Origin: an uncultured Litorivicinus sp.
Lineage (GTDB): Bacteria; Pseudomonadota; Gammaproteobacteria; Pseudomonadales; Litorivicinaceae
Assembly (NCBI GenBank): GCA_902541775.1
Contig: CACBSE010000001.1
Coordinates: 1-64,000 of the forward strand
Direction: 5' to 3'
DNA: 64,000 nucleotides
The notes below the pieces were generated by a model. The model searched no databases and was not told where the DNA came from. It saw only the letters and a list, made by a program, of their open reading frames with translations. Shown here in pieces: positions 24,743-34,389 of this stretch (position 1 is its first letter; every line of letters begins with the position of its first letter). The translations under genes were made by a program, and so were the position numbers.

Positions 24743-25715
24743 CAGCACACCGAACCTCAATACTTTTCCTATCGGGTGCGTCATCTCTGGTCATTGGATC
24801 TTCAAATGCCGTATGAAAACTGAACGTTGAAAGGTCAGCATCGGACTCGCCGCCTTGTGACTTGGCGAGCCCCCCGTGGCTATCCCACTGCTTGATTAGG
24901 AGTGCCTCATTTCGATTCATCCGAGGATAAAACCACCAATTATGAGAACGTGAATACTTAACGAAATAATTTTCGCCAATACGATCAGCATATCTGATTT
25001 CGAAGACCACCAAATCTTTAGGAAATACTGAGGCGCTGTCGCAAACAGCCAATGGATTCACTTCCACGGGCTCGAAAGCGATGCTTCGCCACAAATTGAT
25101 GATCGCAACACGGCCACCACGAATCGCAGCTTCAGTTTCTTCCGAATTCAACAACGTTTGCCCCGGCGAGAAATTCATAGCATAGGTATCGTTGATGCGT
25201 GGAGGTTGACAAAGTTGCCTCAGTCGATCCAAAGAGCTCGTTAATGTGTAATCACCATGCACAACATGAACAGGCCCCTGAATATTTTGACCATTATTCA
25301 ATTTTAGCTTCGAGTTTTTTCCCTGGGCCGATCGAATGTTGTGGTCGAATGCTTTGACGGTGTTCGCACCAGTTATTTTGCGAACAATTTCTTCACACTC
25401 TGAATAGTAGGAATTCACTAACCAACTGGTATCCAGAAAGTCACATTCATCACCAAGTGGTGCATCAATAAGTTCAAATCCATTACTAGCGAGCGTCTTT
25501 CGTTGGGTTCGAGAGAGGGACCTGGCATCACCGATGGTCATAACGTGGTCCACCAGATCTGTACCCACCCAAGTACTATCATCCCCTGAAACATCTCGCT
25601 GCATGTAAACCTTGCCATTCCTATAGAGGGAATGCTCGGCCTCAGGCGGCATGTACTTCACAGTTCCTTCCGTCATTGATAGTCCTTGGGCTAACGTGTG
25701 CATGGTTACTTCCAT
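24732..25715 (-). CDS. CmcJ/NvfI-type oxidoreductase
   Basis: A 327-aa protein of the CmcJ/NvfI (cephem-methoxylase P8-like) family. Signatures are VKAFDHNIRS, GPVHVVHGDYT, INLWRSIAFEPVEVNPLAVCD, NWWFYPRMNRNEALLIKQWDS and SFHTAFEDP. Members are non-haem-iron-like enzymes found in fungal and bacterial natural-product and aromatic pathways; the His-Asp pattern (HVVHGD) and the late His fit a metal site. I choose the ATG at 25715; the track start at 25724 is TTG. It follows the GST gene with a short overlap or contact. Reaction unknown. Confidence 0.75.
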   Translation of the reverse strand: MEVTMHTLAQGLSMTEGTVKYMPPEAEHSLYRNGKVYMQRDVSGDDSTWVGTDLVDHVMTIGDARSLSRTQRKTLASNGFELIDAPLGDECDFLDTSWLVNSYYSECEEIVRKITGANTVKAFDHNIRSAQGKNSKLKLNNGQNIQGPVHVVHGDYTLTSSLDRLRQLCQPPRINDTYAMNFSPGQTLLNSEETEAAIRGGRVAIINLWRSIAFEPVEVNPLAVCDSASVFPKDLVVFEIRYADRIGENYFVKYSRSHNWWFYPRMNRNEALLIKQWDSHGGLAKSQGGESDADLSTFSFHTAFEDPMTRDDAPDRKSIEVRCAVIY

Positions 25716-25720
25716 AAAAT

Positions 25721-26368
25721 TCAAGCTGCATTTGCAGGGAGGACAAAACCCTCTTCGACATGCGTCTCAATCCACCAAGACTGTGTTTCGATGTCTTCGA
25801 GCATCCATCTCTTCAGGTTCTTGTGGTCATCTAATGGAAGCTGTTGCCATGCATGCAAATGCATTGGTGCAGCAATCACAACATCAGCAATGGTCGGATG
25901 ATCAGCACTAATAAAACGGCTTTTCGCCAAACGTGCGTCTAAAATAGATGCTAACTTATGAAAATTTGGCGCTTCACCATCAAGAACCGATTGGTCTGTC
26001 ACATCACCGAGTAATGGCTTGACACAATTCTCAACTAAGTAGCAGTAGCAGGATGGGAACCAAGCGTTACTTTCCCAGAATAGCCATTGGTTAATATCGG
26101 CTCTGGTTCTTAGGTCGGTTGGGTAAGCTTTTGCGCTGCCAAGTTTATCGGCCGCATACTGGAGAATTGCGTTCGATTCCCAAATCACAAAATCACCGTC
26201 TTTCATCGCCGGTATTTTCGCATTTGGGTTAATTTTCAGATATGCATCTGACTTTTGCTCACCCTGAAAATAATCCACTTTTGTAACTGAGTAGGGTGCA
26301 CCAATCAGTTTCATACCAGCTAGGACTTTACGGCAGTTTACCGTAATCGGATCCATGTACAATTCCAT
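25721..26368 (-). CDS. Glutathione S-transferase family protein
   Basis: A 215-aa protein from the ATG at 26368 (MELYMDPITVNCRKVLAGMK); the ORF extends further upstream without family similarity. A thioredoxin-like N-domain (AKIPAMKDGDFVIWESNAILQYAADKLG, with cis-Pro and the ESNA glutathione contact) is followed by a helical C-domain. It is the middle gene of a three-gene minus-strand operon with a 3-hydroxyacyl-CoA-dehydrogenase-type enzyme and the CmcJ-like oxidoreductase. It may isomerise or dehalogenate a pathway intermediate; substrate unknown. Confidence 0.88.
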   Translation of the reverse strand: MELYMDPITVNCRKVLAGMKLIGAPYSVTKVDYFQGEQKSDAYLKINPNAKIPAMKDGDFVIWESNAILQYAADKLGSAKAYPTDLRTRADINQWLFWESNAWFPSCYCYLVENCVKPLLGDVTDQSVLDGEAPNFHKLASILDARLAKSRFISADHPTIADVVIAAPMHLHAWQQLPLDDHKNLKRWMLEDIETQSWWIETHVEEGFVLPANAA

Positions 26369-26562
26369 TTGAATAGCCTCACTTCTTTTTATTTGAAGCC
26401 ATATCGTTAGAACTTCTGACACAACAATCCAACAAAACTTTGTGATAGAGGCCACAACAATCAGCGATAGAAATTGGTTGATATGCGAGCATGAATCACG
26501 TGAATGAATCATTCCATGAAAAACCAATCAATAGATTATTGGTTGCCCCGGGTCTACCGCCA

Positions 26563-27495
26563 TCAACTATCAGAAATCCTGCGATTTTTGATAGCATTTT
26601 TCGCTTCCAAAATCTTTACCAAGAGCTCATCACGGTACATCTTCATCGCATCAAGATCCTGGTTTTCTTGGCTGACTTGCTGCCGAACCATGTCCATCAT
26701 TGTCGAATTCAATTCAACCCGGCCTGCTGATAACCACCAATCCTGAAACGAGGGGCCGAGATGCTCTATAAAACCCTCAAGGCCGCGGTCCCCTGCTCCG
26801 AGAGAAAACAGCTGGTTTGGGCCATAGATCGACCAGCGAAGTCCAGGGCCATTAGCAATGGCTTTATCGATATCCGAAAGAGAGGCGACCCCCTCCTGAG
26901 CCAAATGCAAAACTTCCTGCCAGACAACCGCCTGAATCCGGTTCGCAATATGTCCTGGGATACTTTTCTTTAACTCAACTGGAACCTTACCAAACGATTC
27001 ATAGAATTTACGAACGCGTTCCATAACCAGCTGTTCAGTCTCATCATTTCCAAGTAACTCAATCAACGGGATTAAATGTGGTGGATTAAAAGGATGCGCA
27101 ATTACGATACGACCCGGATCACTTAAACCCTGCTGTAATGCTTCAAGGGTGATGCCGGATGTCGACGATAAAATTACAGCCTCAGGATCCAAGTGAGACT
27201 CGATCTCGGAAAATAACGCATGCTTGAGATTCGTCTTCTCAGGAGCATTTTCTTGGATGAATTGAGCACCCTCGACAGCATCCGTTGCACTTTTGGAAAA
27301 ACGAAACTGCTCAACTGAGCCCGCAAACCGATAACCTAGGTTTTCTAATGCCGGTCTCGCTGCCTGCACAAAACCGATGATTCGCTCTTCCATTGCCGAA
27401 TCTGGATCGTAAGCAACGACGGAATGTCCGGCGGCTAAAAAGAGCGCGCACCAACTCTGTCCAATAGTCCCTGATCCCAATACTGCTATCTGCAC
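26563..27495 (-). CDS. 3-hydroxyacyl-CoA dehydrogenase-type (carnitine/gulonate-like) dehydrogenase
   Basis: A 310-aa NAD-dependent enzyme. The Rossmann start IAVLGSGTIGQSWCALFLAAGHSVVAYD has the GxGxxG motif. The catalytic region includes SSTSGITLEALQ, IAHPFNPPHLIPLIELLG with the active-site His, and KSIPGHIANRIQAVVWQEVLHL. These mark the single-domain 3-hydroxybutyryl-CoA/L-carnitine/lambda-crystallin dehydrogenase group. It probably oxidises a hydroxyl group on a small acid. It leads the operon continued by the GST gene about 195 bp downstream. Confidence 0.88.
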   Translation of the reverse strand: MQIAVLGSGTIGQSWCALFLAAGHSVVAYDPDSAMEERIIGFVQAARPALENLGYRFAGSVEQFRFSKSATDAVEGAQFIQENAPEKTNLKHALFSEIESHLDPEAVILSSTSGITLEALQQGLSDPGRIVIAHPFNPPHLIPLIELLGNDETEQLVMERVRKFYESFGKVPVELKKSIPGHIANRIQAVVWQEVLHLAQEGVASLSDIDKAIANGPGLRWSIYGPNQLFSLGAGDRGLEGFIEHLGPSFQDWWLSAGRVELNSTMMDMVRQQVSQENQDLDAMKMYRDELLVKILEAKNAIKNRRISDS

Positions 27496-27846
27496 ACGAG
27501 AGTCCTTATATTAGACTAAAGTTTAATCAACTTCCGAAAACAAGAAATCACGCGTTTGACAGAACTTGACTCCCACGCAATTTGAAATAAGCCCTCCACT
27601 CAAATATATCGTAGATCATACGCCAAAACCCGCGTGGTATATAGGTTTAAGGCCAATGCAGGCATTCGCGGCTCTACATCGATCACAATAACGCACGATG
27701 GATTAAGGCGATCTCTTGTTTAAAGGCCAGGTAATTGAAATCGTTAAAGACTCGAGTTTTCTATCGACAAAATACAGGAATCGTTGCTCAAACCGAGTCT
27801 GTTCTGTACATTCTGTGAAAAAACCGTATAGACCATAGGGATTACG
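27496..27846. other. Intergenic region
   Basis: About 350 bp between divergent genes. It should contain both promoters; I see no repeat, att-like site or RNA. The minus-strand ORF 27703-27993 overlaps the next gene's signal peptide and is a shadow. Confidence 0.55.
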
Positions 27847-29094
27847 ATGTACTTCAAGCGCCTGATAGCTCAAGCAACAGCGATAGCGATTACATGTGCT
27901 GCGAGCGTTGTTTACGCCGACGCCAATTATTCCCAACGCGCAAAGGAACAAGCAGAGCGCGCTGCCGCAGCAGCTGCGATCGCAGCGGACCAAGTTGAAG
28001 CCGCTCGCGTCGCTGAGCCAGTCACGCCATCACAGGGTGCAGAAACCAGCGTCGCACCAGCAGATAACAACCCAACAGCACAGACCTCAACGAGCACGCG
28101 TTTCTCAGCCGCTTCGGAAGCCTCGAAGGCCCAGCAGACAGCACAAACAGATTCGGTGAGAACTGACGCGAAGCAAAGTAACGCGGGCGGCGATGGCCCA
28201 ATGGAAGATCAGCCATTGGTCATCGATGTTTCAAATCTCTATGATGAAGACGGTTTGGGTGATCTGACCATGCAATGGCAGGTGCAACTCGCGAGTGGTG
28301 GCTGGCAAACAATCGACGGCGCAACCTCGCAGTCATTTACGCCTCGACAAAATCACGTCGGAAGTTCGTTGAGAGTAGTGATCCAGTATGTGGATGGCGA
28401 AGGCACGCTTGAGGTCATCGAAACAGCGCCCACAGGTAAGGTACAAAACTCAAATGACCTCCCACAAGGCCTTCCAATCATCAGTGGTTCGTCGGTAGAA
28501 GATAATACGATTAAAATCGACGTTTCTGGAATCTCGGACGAAGACGGTGTAGGACAGTTTACCTATCAATGGGAACGCTCATCAGATGCGGCGCGTTGGA
28601 CGCCATACCAGACAAACTCATCAAATCCAGCCTTGATGCGGCTCAACCAACCCGAAGTTGGATTTGCCTACCGAGCTATTGTTTCTTACGTTGACGCGTT
28701 CGGAACAACCGAAACCTTAGTGACCCCAGCAACCAACATGGTTCAAAATATCGACGATCCGGTTGAAGGCGAGGTAATGGTTGTCGGTCAGTCGAAGAAG
28801 GGACAGCGCCTGCAGATTGATACATCCAATCTGTCAGACGACGATGGCATCGCAAATGTTCGCTCGACCTGGGAAATGTCGGACAACGGGCGCTCCTGGG
28901 TCTCAGTGCCCGACGTATATGGCAACAGCATGACTCTCGCACAAGCGCATGTTGGTAGTTTGATTCGAGTCAGAGCAGTTGTAGTTGATAATTTTGGCTC
29001 GGAGACAACGCTTTATAGTCAGCCAACATCCCTGATTCAAAACGTAAACTCGAAGCCGAAGGGTGTCATTCGAATTCTCGCAACCGGCAGTTGA
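27847..29094 (+). CDS. Secreted protein with three Ig-like/adhesin-type repeats
   Basis: A 415-aa protein. A signal peptide (LIAQATAIAITCAASVVYA) is followed by an Ala-rich, low-complexity linker (about residues 30-120). Three repeats of about 95 aa follow, each with a D-E-D-G core: LYDEDGLGDLTMQWQVQ, ISDEDGVGQFTYQWERS, LSDDDGIANVRSTWEMS. Each repeat ends in an F/V-YVD-FGT strand and a VQN linker. Such repeats are common in large RTX adhesins but here stand alone, without secretion signal or anchor. It ends 1 bp from the mutL stop, convergent. It probably sits in the periplasm or at the cell surface; role unknown. Confidence 0.7.
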   Translation: MYFKRLIAQATAIAITCAASVVYADANYSQRAKEQAERAAAAAAIAADQVEAARVAEPVTPSQGAETSVAPADNNPTAQTSTSTRFSAASEASKAQQTAQTDSVRTDAKQSNAGGDGPMEDQPLVIDVSNLYDEDGLGDLTMQWQVQLASGGWQTIDGATSQSFTPRQNHVGSSLRVVIQYVDGEGTLEVIETAPTGKVQNSNDLPQGLPIISGSSVEDNTIKIDVSGISDEDGVGQFTYQWERSSDAARWTPYQTNSSNPALMRLNQPEVGFAYRAIVSYVDAFGTTETLVTPATNMVQNIDDPVEGEVMVVGQSKKGQRLQIDTSNLSDDDGIANVRSTWEMSDNGRSWVSVPDVYGNSMTLAQAHVGSLIRVRAVVVDNFGSETTLYSQPTSLIQNVNSKPKGVIRILATGS

Positions 29095-29095
29095 T

Positions 29096-30883
29096 CTATC
29101 GCCCGCGCAAAAATAGTCGATCTAAGTCATGCATGGTTAAGGCCTTCCATGTCGGGCGGCCATGATTGCACTGGCCTGAACGCTCTGTTTGCTCGATATC
29201 CCTGAGCAGTGCATTCATTTCCGAGATCGTCAGTTGTCGATTGGCTCGCACAGAGCCGTGACAAGCCATGGTAGCCAACAGACTATTGCGAGCCTCAACA
29301 ATACGCCCACTGGTTCCAATCTCAGCCAGATCACTCAAAACGTCGCGCACTAAATCTTCATGGCTTCCTTGTCTGAGAATTGCCGGCACGTGCTCAATCC
29401 TAATCGTCTCTGGTCCGATACGCTGGATACCGAGCCCAAACTGCTGAAATAAGTCATTTGCCTCCTCAACCAGTGACGCCTCCCGTTGACTCACACGAAC
29501 AGTAATGGGAATCAGTAACGGCTGACTGACAAGATCTCGATCGTCCAAAGCCTGCTTAAGAGCCTCATACGTAATTCGTTCATGGGCTGCGTGCATGTCT
29601 ACAATGATCATGCCGTCACGCGTTTGGGATAATATGTAAACGCCATGTAGTTGCGCCAACGCATAGCCCATCGGTGGAACATCAGCTTCACCTGGTTCTT
29701 CAATTGGCGCAAGTGGCTGACTTGATTTTGTCAACTGCGACAACATTTCAAACCCATTGGATAGATGGGGAGAATCGTGGAATCGAATACCGGTTTGATA
29801 ATGCGAGGTGACAGACTGTTGATCAGTTGATGTCTCTTGCGACGATCGATCCTGCTCAAGCCCCTGATCTGGTCGGTCTTCGGCGAGGACTCGCAGAACA
29901 GAGCGACGGAAAAAATCATAAATTAAACGGGAATCCCGAAAGCGCACTTCATGCTTCGTTGGATGCACATTCACATCGACTTGCGCAGGATCAAGCTCGA
30001 AATAGAGCAGGTAACAAGGATGCCGTCCATGAAGCAACACATCTCGATAAGCTTGTCTAAGTGCATGTGACAGTAACTTATCCCGAATAATTCGGCCATT
30101 GACGAATACATACTGACAATCTGCCTGGGCTCGGTTGAAGGTTGCTCGACAAGCCCAGCCCTTGAGTGTCAGTCCGATGGCAGTTGAATCAACAGGCAAT
30201 GCCGCATCTATAAAACCACGACCCAATAAATTGGCCACTCGTTCTGACTGCGCGTTTTCGCTGAGCGCAGGGGGCAGCTGACGCGTTATGCGCCCTTGAT
30301 GTACGAGACGAAACCCAACATCAAATCGGCTCAGTGCTTGCCGGGATACCACGGCATCAATATGACCAAATTCTGTCTTTTCAGTTTTTAGGAATTTACG
30401 ACGAGCAGGTGTATTGAAAAATAGATCGCGCACGTCAACTGTCGTCCCTCTCGGATGTGCTGAAACCTCAATCAATGGCTCCATCTCTCGGCCTTCAACA
30501 GATACCTTCGAGCCAGACGCTCCCTCGACCGCTGATAACAGATCAAGCCGAGAGACTGAAGCAATCGAGGCAAGCGCTTCACCTCGGAATCCAAGCGTAC
30601 TGACCGCTTCAAGATCATCGAGATCGAAGATTTTACTAGTTGCATGTCGTGATAATGCGAGTGGCAACTCATCGGATTGAATGCCCGACCCATTGTCTCG
30701 AATTCTTATCCGGCCGATACCACCCGCCTCACACTCAATGTCAATTTGTGTTGATCCGGCGTCTAGCGCATTTTCAACTAGCTCTTTCACGACACTGGCT
30801 GGTCGCTCGACAACCTCGCCCGCAGCAATCTGGTTTGCAAGACGCGGCGCAAGAATATGGATTGATGAATTAGATTTCATCAA
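29096..30883 (-). CDS. mutL: DNA mismatch repair protein MutL
   Basis: A 595-aa mismatch-repair coordinator that couples MutS to downstream nucleases and helicase. The GHKL ATPase domain has LANQIAAGEVVERPASVVKELVENALDAG, IRDNGSGI and TLGFRGEALASIASVS. The C-terminal dimerisation domain (AHERITYEALK, ATMACHGSVRANRQLT) ends with CNHGRPTWKAL. It has no endonuclease DQHAxxE-type motif, as in organisms with MutH (AHERITYE instead). It overlaps the HD-domain gene by 14 bp. Normally miaA follows; here the accessory region intervenes. Confidence 0.96.
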   Translation of the reverse strand: MMKSNSSIHILAPRLANQIAAGEVVERPASVVKELVENALDAGSTQIDIECEAGGIGRIRIRDNGSGIQSDELPLALSRHATSKIFDLDDLEAVSTLGFRGEALASIASVSRLDLLSAVEGASGSKVSVEGREMEPLIEVSAHPRGTTVDVRDLFFNTPARRKFLKTEKTEFGHIDAVVSRQALSRFDVGFRLVHQGRITRQLPPALSENAQSERVANLLGRGFIDAALPVDSTAIGLTLKGWACRATFNRAQADCQYVFVNGRIIRDKLLSHALRQAYRDVLLHGRHPCYLLYFELDPAQVDVNVHPTKHEVRFRDSRLIYDFFRRSVLRVLAEDRPDQGLEQDRSSQETSTDQQSVTSHYQTGIRFHDSPHLSNGFEMLSQLTKSSQPLAPIEEPGEADVPPMGYALAQLHGVYILSQTRDGMIIVDMHAAHERITYEALKQALDDRDLVSQPLLIPITVRVSQREASLVEEANDLFQQFGLGIQRIGPETIRIEHVPAILRQGSHEDLVRDVLSDLAEIGTSGRIVEARNSLLATMACHGSVRANRQLTISEMNALLRDIEQTERSGQCNHGRPTWKALTMHDLDRLFLRGR

Positions 30884-31457
30884 TTTGCACGTGAGTTAGA
30901 CTCATCACTGCCTCGCGAACCTCATGGGCGGGTGACCACTCCCCATCTGGGCATTCCAATTGTGCCTGATCAAGAAGCACATCAAATGCAGCGGTACGCT
31001 CTTGTTCAACGAGCTTCGCTACAGAACCCTTGCCCTCCTGCTTAATCACCACCATCGCATCCAAAATGTCAGACAGCTTCATACGGAAATAACATTGAGG
31101 GCGTTCAGATTTTGCCAGAGGCTCACGCAAAGTAGCGTCGGGACAAATCGATGCTTCAAGCCGATCAATTGGTGATTCACCGGGCGCAAACATCGTTTTT
31201 AACTGCCGTTTAATAGGTGAAAGCATGTCCCCCGTGACCACTTCAGACAAGTCGTGCATCAAAGCCAATTCATACAAAAGCACCTGATCTTCAGCAGAAA
31301 GACCCGGATATACCCGGGATGCAATTTCGCGTGCATACAGAGCGACCAAATACAAATGCTCAGCAACTGACGGATAACGTTGATAATTCACGGAGTGCCA
31401 AGGGGTAACGGTGCCAGCAAACGGGAGATTACGGATATCAAATGCCATTGACTTCAT
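30870..31457 (-). CDS. HD-domain hydrolase, YfbR-like
   Basis: A 195-aa protein of the HD superfamily. Metal ligands are visible in PSVAEHLYLVALYA, LMHDLSEVVTGDMLSP and the late LSDILDAM. It is similar to YfbR 5'-deoxynucleotidases, which strip phosphate from dNMPs. Start could be 31457 or 31448 (MAFDIRNL). It lies between amiB and mutL in the same operon-like run; translational overlap with mutL suggests coexpression. Substrate assignment is by family only. Confidence 0.8.
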   Translation of the reverse strand: MKSMAFDIRNLPFAGTVTPWHSVNYQRYPSVAEHLYLVALYAREIASRVYPGLSAEDQVLLYELALMHDLSEVVTGDMLSPIKRQLKTMFAPGESPIDRLEASICPDATLREPLAKSERPQCYFRMKLSDILDAMVVIKQEGKGSVAKLVEQERTAAFDVLLDQAQLECPDGEWSPAHEVREAVMSLTHVQIDEI

Positions 31458-31466
31458 GACGTCATG

Positions 31467-32792
31467 CTACCGCGAGGAAACGGGGACCTCTAGCTTTTGG
31501 CCCAAATGAATCACGTTCGTTTCCAGTCCATTGAGTTCTTTTAATGCTTGGATAGATAAGCCGTAACGCGCAGCTATTTCTGATAACGTATCTCCGCGCC
31601 TGACCTCAATCATCATCCGTTGATCGGCGTTTTGTTTACGCCAAGCGACGAAGGTATTTGCTGGCGGACTCTTTTCAAAATAGCGCTTAATTCCCTCAAA
31701 GATTGCTGCAGCAATCTTTTCTTGCTCGCGAGAAATCGACAAACGTTTCGCATCGGAACGATTTGATAGAAAACCCGTCTCAATCAGTAGCGATGGAATG
31801 TCAGGGCTACGAAGCACCACAAAATTAGCCAATCCCAGACGCTTTTTATGCACTCGACCCGCATCTTGTAAATCACTTAACACACCTTGACCAGCTTGTT
31901 TTGAGATACGAATGGCTGACTCCATTGACATATTCAGTAACACTTGACGTGTGTCGTTATCGACATCACCCAAATCAACACCACCGGCAAGGTCATCTGC
32001 ATTTTCGGTATTCTGTAACCACCGTGATAACTCAGAATTTGCACCTCTCAATGACAGCGCGTAGACCCCTGAACCCCGAACATTGCGATTTTTAGGAAAA
32101 CTGTCTGCATGAATCGAAATAAAGAAATCAGCGCCTGCTTCTCGGGCTATTCGTGGCCGATCTTTCAGTTGAATATATCTATCATCCTCACGGGTCAGGA
32201 TGGCGCGATACCCAGGCTCACTCTCAAATCGTCGCGCTAACCGCTTGGAAATTTTTAAAACAACCTGCTTTTCAACTACACCATACGATGATGCGCCTGG
32301 GTCTTTACCACCGTGACCAGGATCAATTGCGACAACGATATCGCGCTTCTCAACTAGTGGCTCTGATATTTCATTGAGTGAAGCCGATCGAGACGATGCT
32401 TTTTCTCCAGCAACGTAACCAACTACATCAACCACTAAACGATGCGGATAACGTCCTTTAGGACCCAATGCAAAAACGTTAGACCGATACTCGCCACTTA
32501 AATCGAAAACTAAACGCCGGCCGCTTCCTCGGATTGAACTGCGGAGCCGCTGGATTCGAGAGTCGCCAATCGAATCAAGGGGAGACAGCTTTTTCGCGGT
32601 CAAATTCGCGATATCCAATACTAACCTACTGGGGTTATTTAAATTGAAATACGAAAATTGAGGCTTGCCTGAAAATTCGAGTACCACCCGAGAACTATCC
32701 TGGTCAGCAGAAGAGCGGACGGATTGAAGATCAACCGCCTGAACGAATGAAGCGGCAAGACAAGCGACGCACGTGATAAATAATCGGATCAT
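31467..32792 (-). CDS. amiB: N-acetylmuramoyl-L-alanine amidase AmiB/AmiC type with LysM
   Basis: A 441-aa periplasmic cell-separation enzyme that cuts the peptide stem from glycan strands. The start at 32792 (MIRLFITCVACLAASFVQA) gives a clean signal peptide and an ATGA overlap with tsaE; the track start is upstream. An N-terminal AMIN domain targets the septum (about residues 20-120). The Amidase_3 domain has zinc ligands in VVAIDPGHGGKDPGA, the Glu of GVVEKQVVLK, SIHADSF and the catalytic Glu in LLIETGFLSN. A C-terminal LysM (VRRGDTLSEIAARYGLS) binds peptidoglycan. Expected activators are EnvC/NlpD-type proteins, not in this window. Confidence 0.95.
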   Translation of the reverse strand: MIRLFITCVACLAASFVQAVDLQSVRSSADQDSSRVVLEFSGKPQFSYFNLNNPSRLVLDIANLTAKKLSPLDSIGDSRIQRLRSSIRGSGRRLVFDLSGEYRSNVFALGPKGRYPHRLVVDVVGYVAGEKASSRSASLNEISEPLVEKRDIVVAIDPGHGGKDPGASSYGVVEKQVVLKISKRLARRFESEPGYRAILTREDDRYIQLKDRPRIAREAGADFFISIHADSFPKNRNVRGSGVYALSLRGANSELSRWLQNTENADDLAGGVDLGDVDNDTRQVLLNMSMESAIRISKQAGQGVLSDLQDAGRVHKKRLGLANFVVLRSPDIPSLLIETGFLSNRSDAKRLSISREQEKIAAAIFEGIKRYFEKSPPANTFVAWRKQNADQRMMIEVRRGDTLSEIAARYGLSIQALKELNGLETNVIHLGQKLEVPVSSR

Positions 32793-33256
32793 TCGGGTTG
32801 AGGAACCTTTAACGCAGACAACCACCGTTCACCCTTTTTAGATTTTGCAGATACCGTGCACGTCCGTCCTTCATCATACCAAATCAGATGGACATTCAAG
32901 TCAGGAGTTGGGAGTAACGGACCTGCGCGTTCGGGCCACTCGATCAGCAGACCTTGATCATCTAACATATCGCGAAAACCTATCAACTCGAGTTCTTGGG
33001 GATCCTCAAGGCGATATAAGTCCATATGCGAGACGGTTAATTTCTGATTGATAGGATAAGTCTCAGATAACGTGTAAGTCGGCGAGGGAATCGTGTCAGT
33101 AACTCCGAGCTTCTTAAGGAACGCACGCGCTAAATAACTCTTGCCCGCACCCAAGTTTCCAGTCAGGGTGACAAGAAAAGGAGTTTGTGGGCAACATTTC
33201 GCGAGTGCCTTTCCAAGCTTCCTGGTCATCACTTCGTCGATCAATTTTAGGCGCAT
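32789..33256 (-). CDS. tsaE: tRNA threonylcarbamoyladenosine biosynthesis ATPase TsaE
   Basis: A 155-aa P-loop protein (LTGNLGAGKSYLARAFLKKLG) with SPTYTL, HMDLYRLEDPQELELIGF and the late IEWPERAG. It partners TsaB and TsaD to make t6A37 on ANN-decoding tRNAs. It overlaps amiB by ATGA and lies head to head with queG, 41 bp apart. Confidence 0.95.
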   Translation of the reverse strand: MRLKLIDEVMTRKLGKALAKCCPQTPFLVTLTGNLGAGKSYLARAFLKKLGVTDTIPSPTYTLSETYPINQKLTVSHMDLYRLEDPQELELIGFRDMLDDQGLLIEWPERAGPLLPTPDLNVHLIWYDEGRTCTVSAKSKKGERWLSALKVPQPE

Positions 33257-33297
33257 CGAGGATTCCGGTTGACGATTACTCTGGTAGTGTACCGGTC

Positions 33298-34389
33298 ATG
33301 GGCAAATCATGGCACCAATCTGATGAAGTTCTAGCAAAGCTTGAAGCTAAAACATTTGAGCTCGGCTTCACTTCCATTGGGATCACTGATCCTAATGTGT
33401 CGGAGCATGTCGCTTTTTTAGACGCTTGGCTCGAATCTGGATTTCACGGATCCATGAAATGGTTCGAGCAACATTTAGATCTCAGAAAAGATCCCACCCG
33501 CCTGGTTGAAGGCACGCAACGAGTGATCTCCGTTCGGCTAGACTATTTACCTGAGAATACCAACTGTATTGATATTCTGAACGATGCGGATAAGGCATAC
33601 ATTTCTCGCTATGCACTTGGCCGCGATTATCACAAGCTGATGCGCAGACGTCTGAAACAACTCGGTGATTGGCTGACAGAGGAAATTCAACCGCATGGAT
33701 TTCGGGTATTTTCAGATTCTGGCCCCCTCCTCGAAAAGCACCTGGCTGAAAAAGCCGGCCTCGGATGGATCGGCAAACATACATTATTATTATCTCGTCG
33801 TGCTGGCAGTTGGTTTTTCTTGGGAGAACTCCTGACAGACTGCCCATTGCCGCTCACCCAAACCACTGAACAACCGCGTTGTGGGTCTTGTAGCGCTTGT
33901 CTTGATATTTGTCCGACCAACGCGTTTCCCGAACCCTACCAGCTCGATGCAACCAAATGTATTAGTTACTTAACGATTGAGCACAAAGGGTGCATCCCAG
34001 AAGAATTGCGAGCCCCAATGGGTAATCGTGTGTTTGGTTGCGATGACTGTCAGTTGGTCTGCCCATGGAACCGGTATGCATCCGTTGGAGATCCGGCGTT
34101 CGCCCCAAGACATGCACTCGATAACCAATCACTGATTGATTTGTTTCAGTGGACCGAAGAAGAGTTTCTTCTTAAGACTGAAGGAAATCCGCTCCGACGC
34201 GCAGGCTATGTGAAGTTCCTTGAAAATATCGCCATTGGACTCGGCAACAGCGTGAGTCATGTTGCGAAAACCATTGAGATTTTAGAACTCAAATATGGCA
34301 TGCATGGCATTGTGCTGGACGACCACATCGATTGGGCTGTATCCCGCCTCAGGAGTCGAGCTTCAGAAAGTGGGTGCGATAATGCTTGA
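33298..34389 (+). CDS. queG: Epoxyqueuosine reductase QueG
   Basis: Catalyses the last step of queuosine formation in tRNA, reducing epoxyqueuosine with a cobalamin and two 4Fe-4S clusters. I choose ATG 33298 ([15 protein letters not shown]), giving 363 aa; the track start would run through the tsaE promoter region. Signatures are [33 protein letters not shown], and the two cluster motifs [16 protein letters not shown] and [11 protein letters not shown]. Its 3' end overlaps orn by 41 bp, convergent. Confidence 0.95.
   Translation: MGKSWHQSDEVLAKLEAKTFELGFTSIGITDPNVSEHVAFLDAWLESGFHGSMKWFEQHLDLRKDPTRLVEGTQRVISVRLDYLPENTNCIDILNDADKAYISRYALGRDYHKLMRRRLKQLGDWLTEEIQPHGFRVFSDSGPLLEKHLAEKAGLGWIGKHTLLLSRRAGSWFFLGELLTDCPLPLTQTTEQPRCGSCSACLDICPTNAFPEPYQLDATKCISYLTIEHKGCIPEELRAPMGNRVFGCDDCQLVCPWNRYASVGDPAFAPRHALDNQSLIDLFQWTEEEFLLKTEGNPLRRAGYVKFLENIAIGLGNSVSHVAKTIEILELKYGMHGIVLDDHIDWAVSRLRSRASESGCDNA

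Noticed and set aside
27703-27993. 96-aa minus-strand ORF
   Set aside because: Antisense to the signal-peptide region of the repeat protein at 27847.
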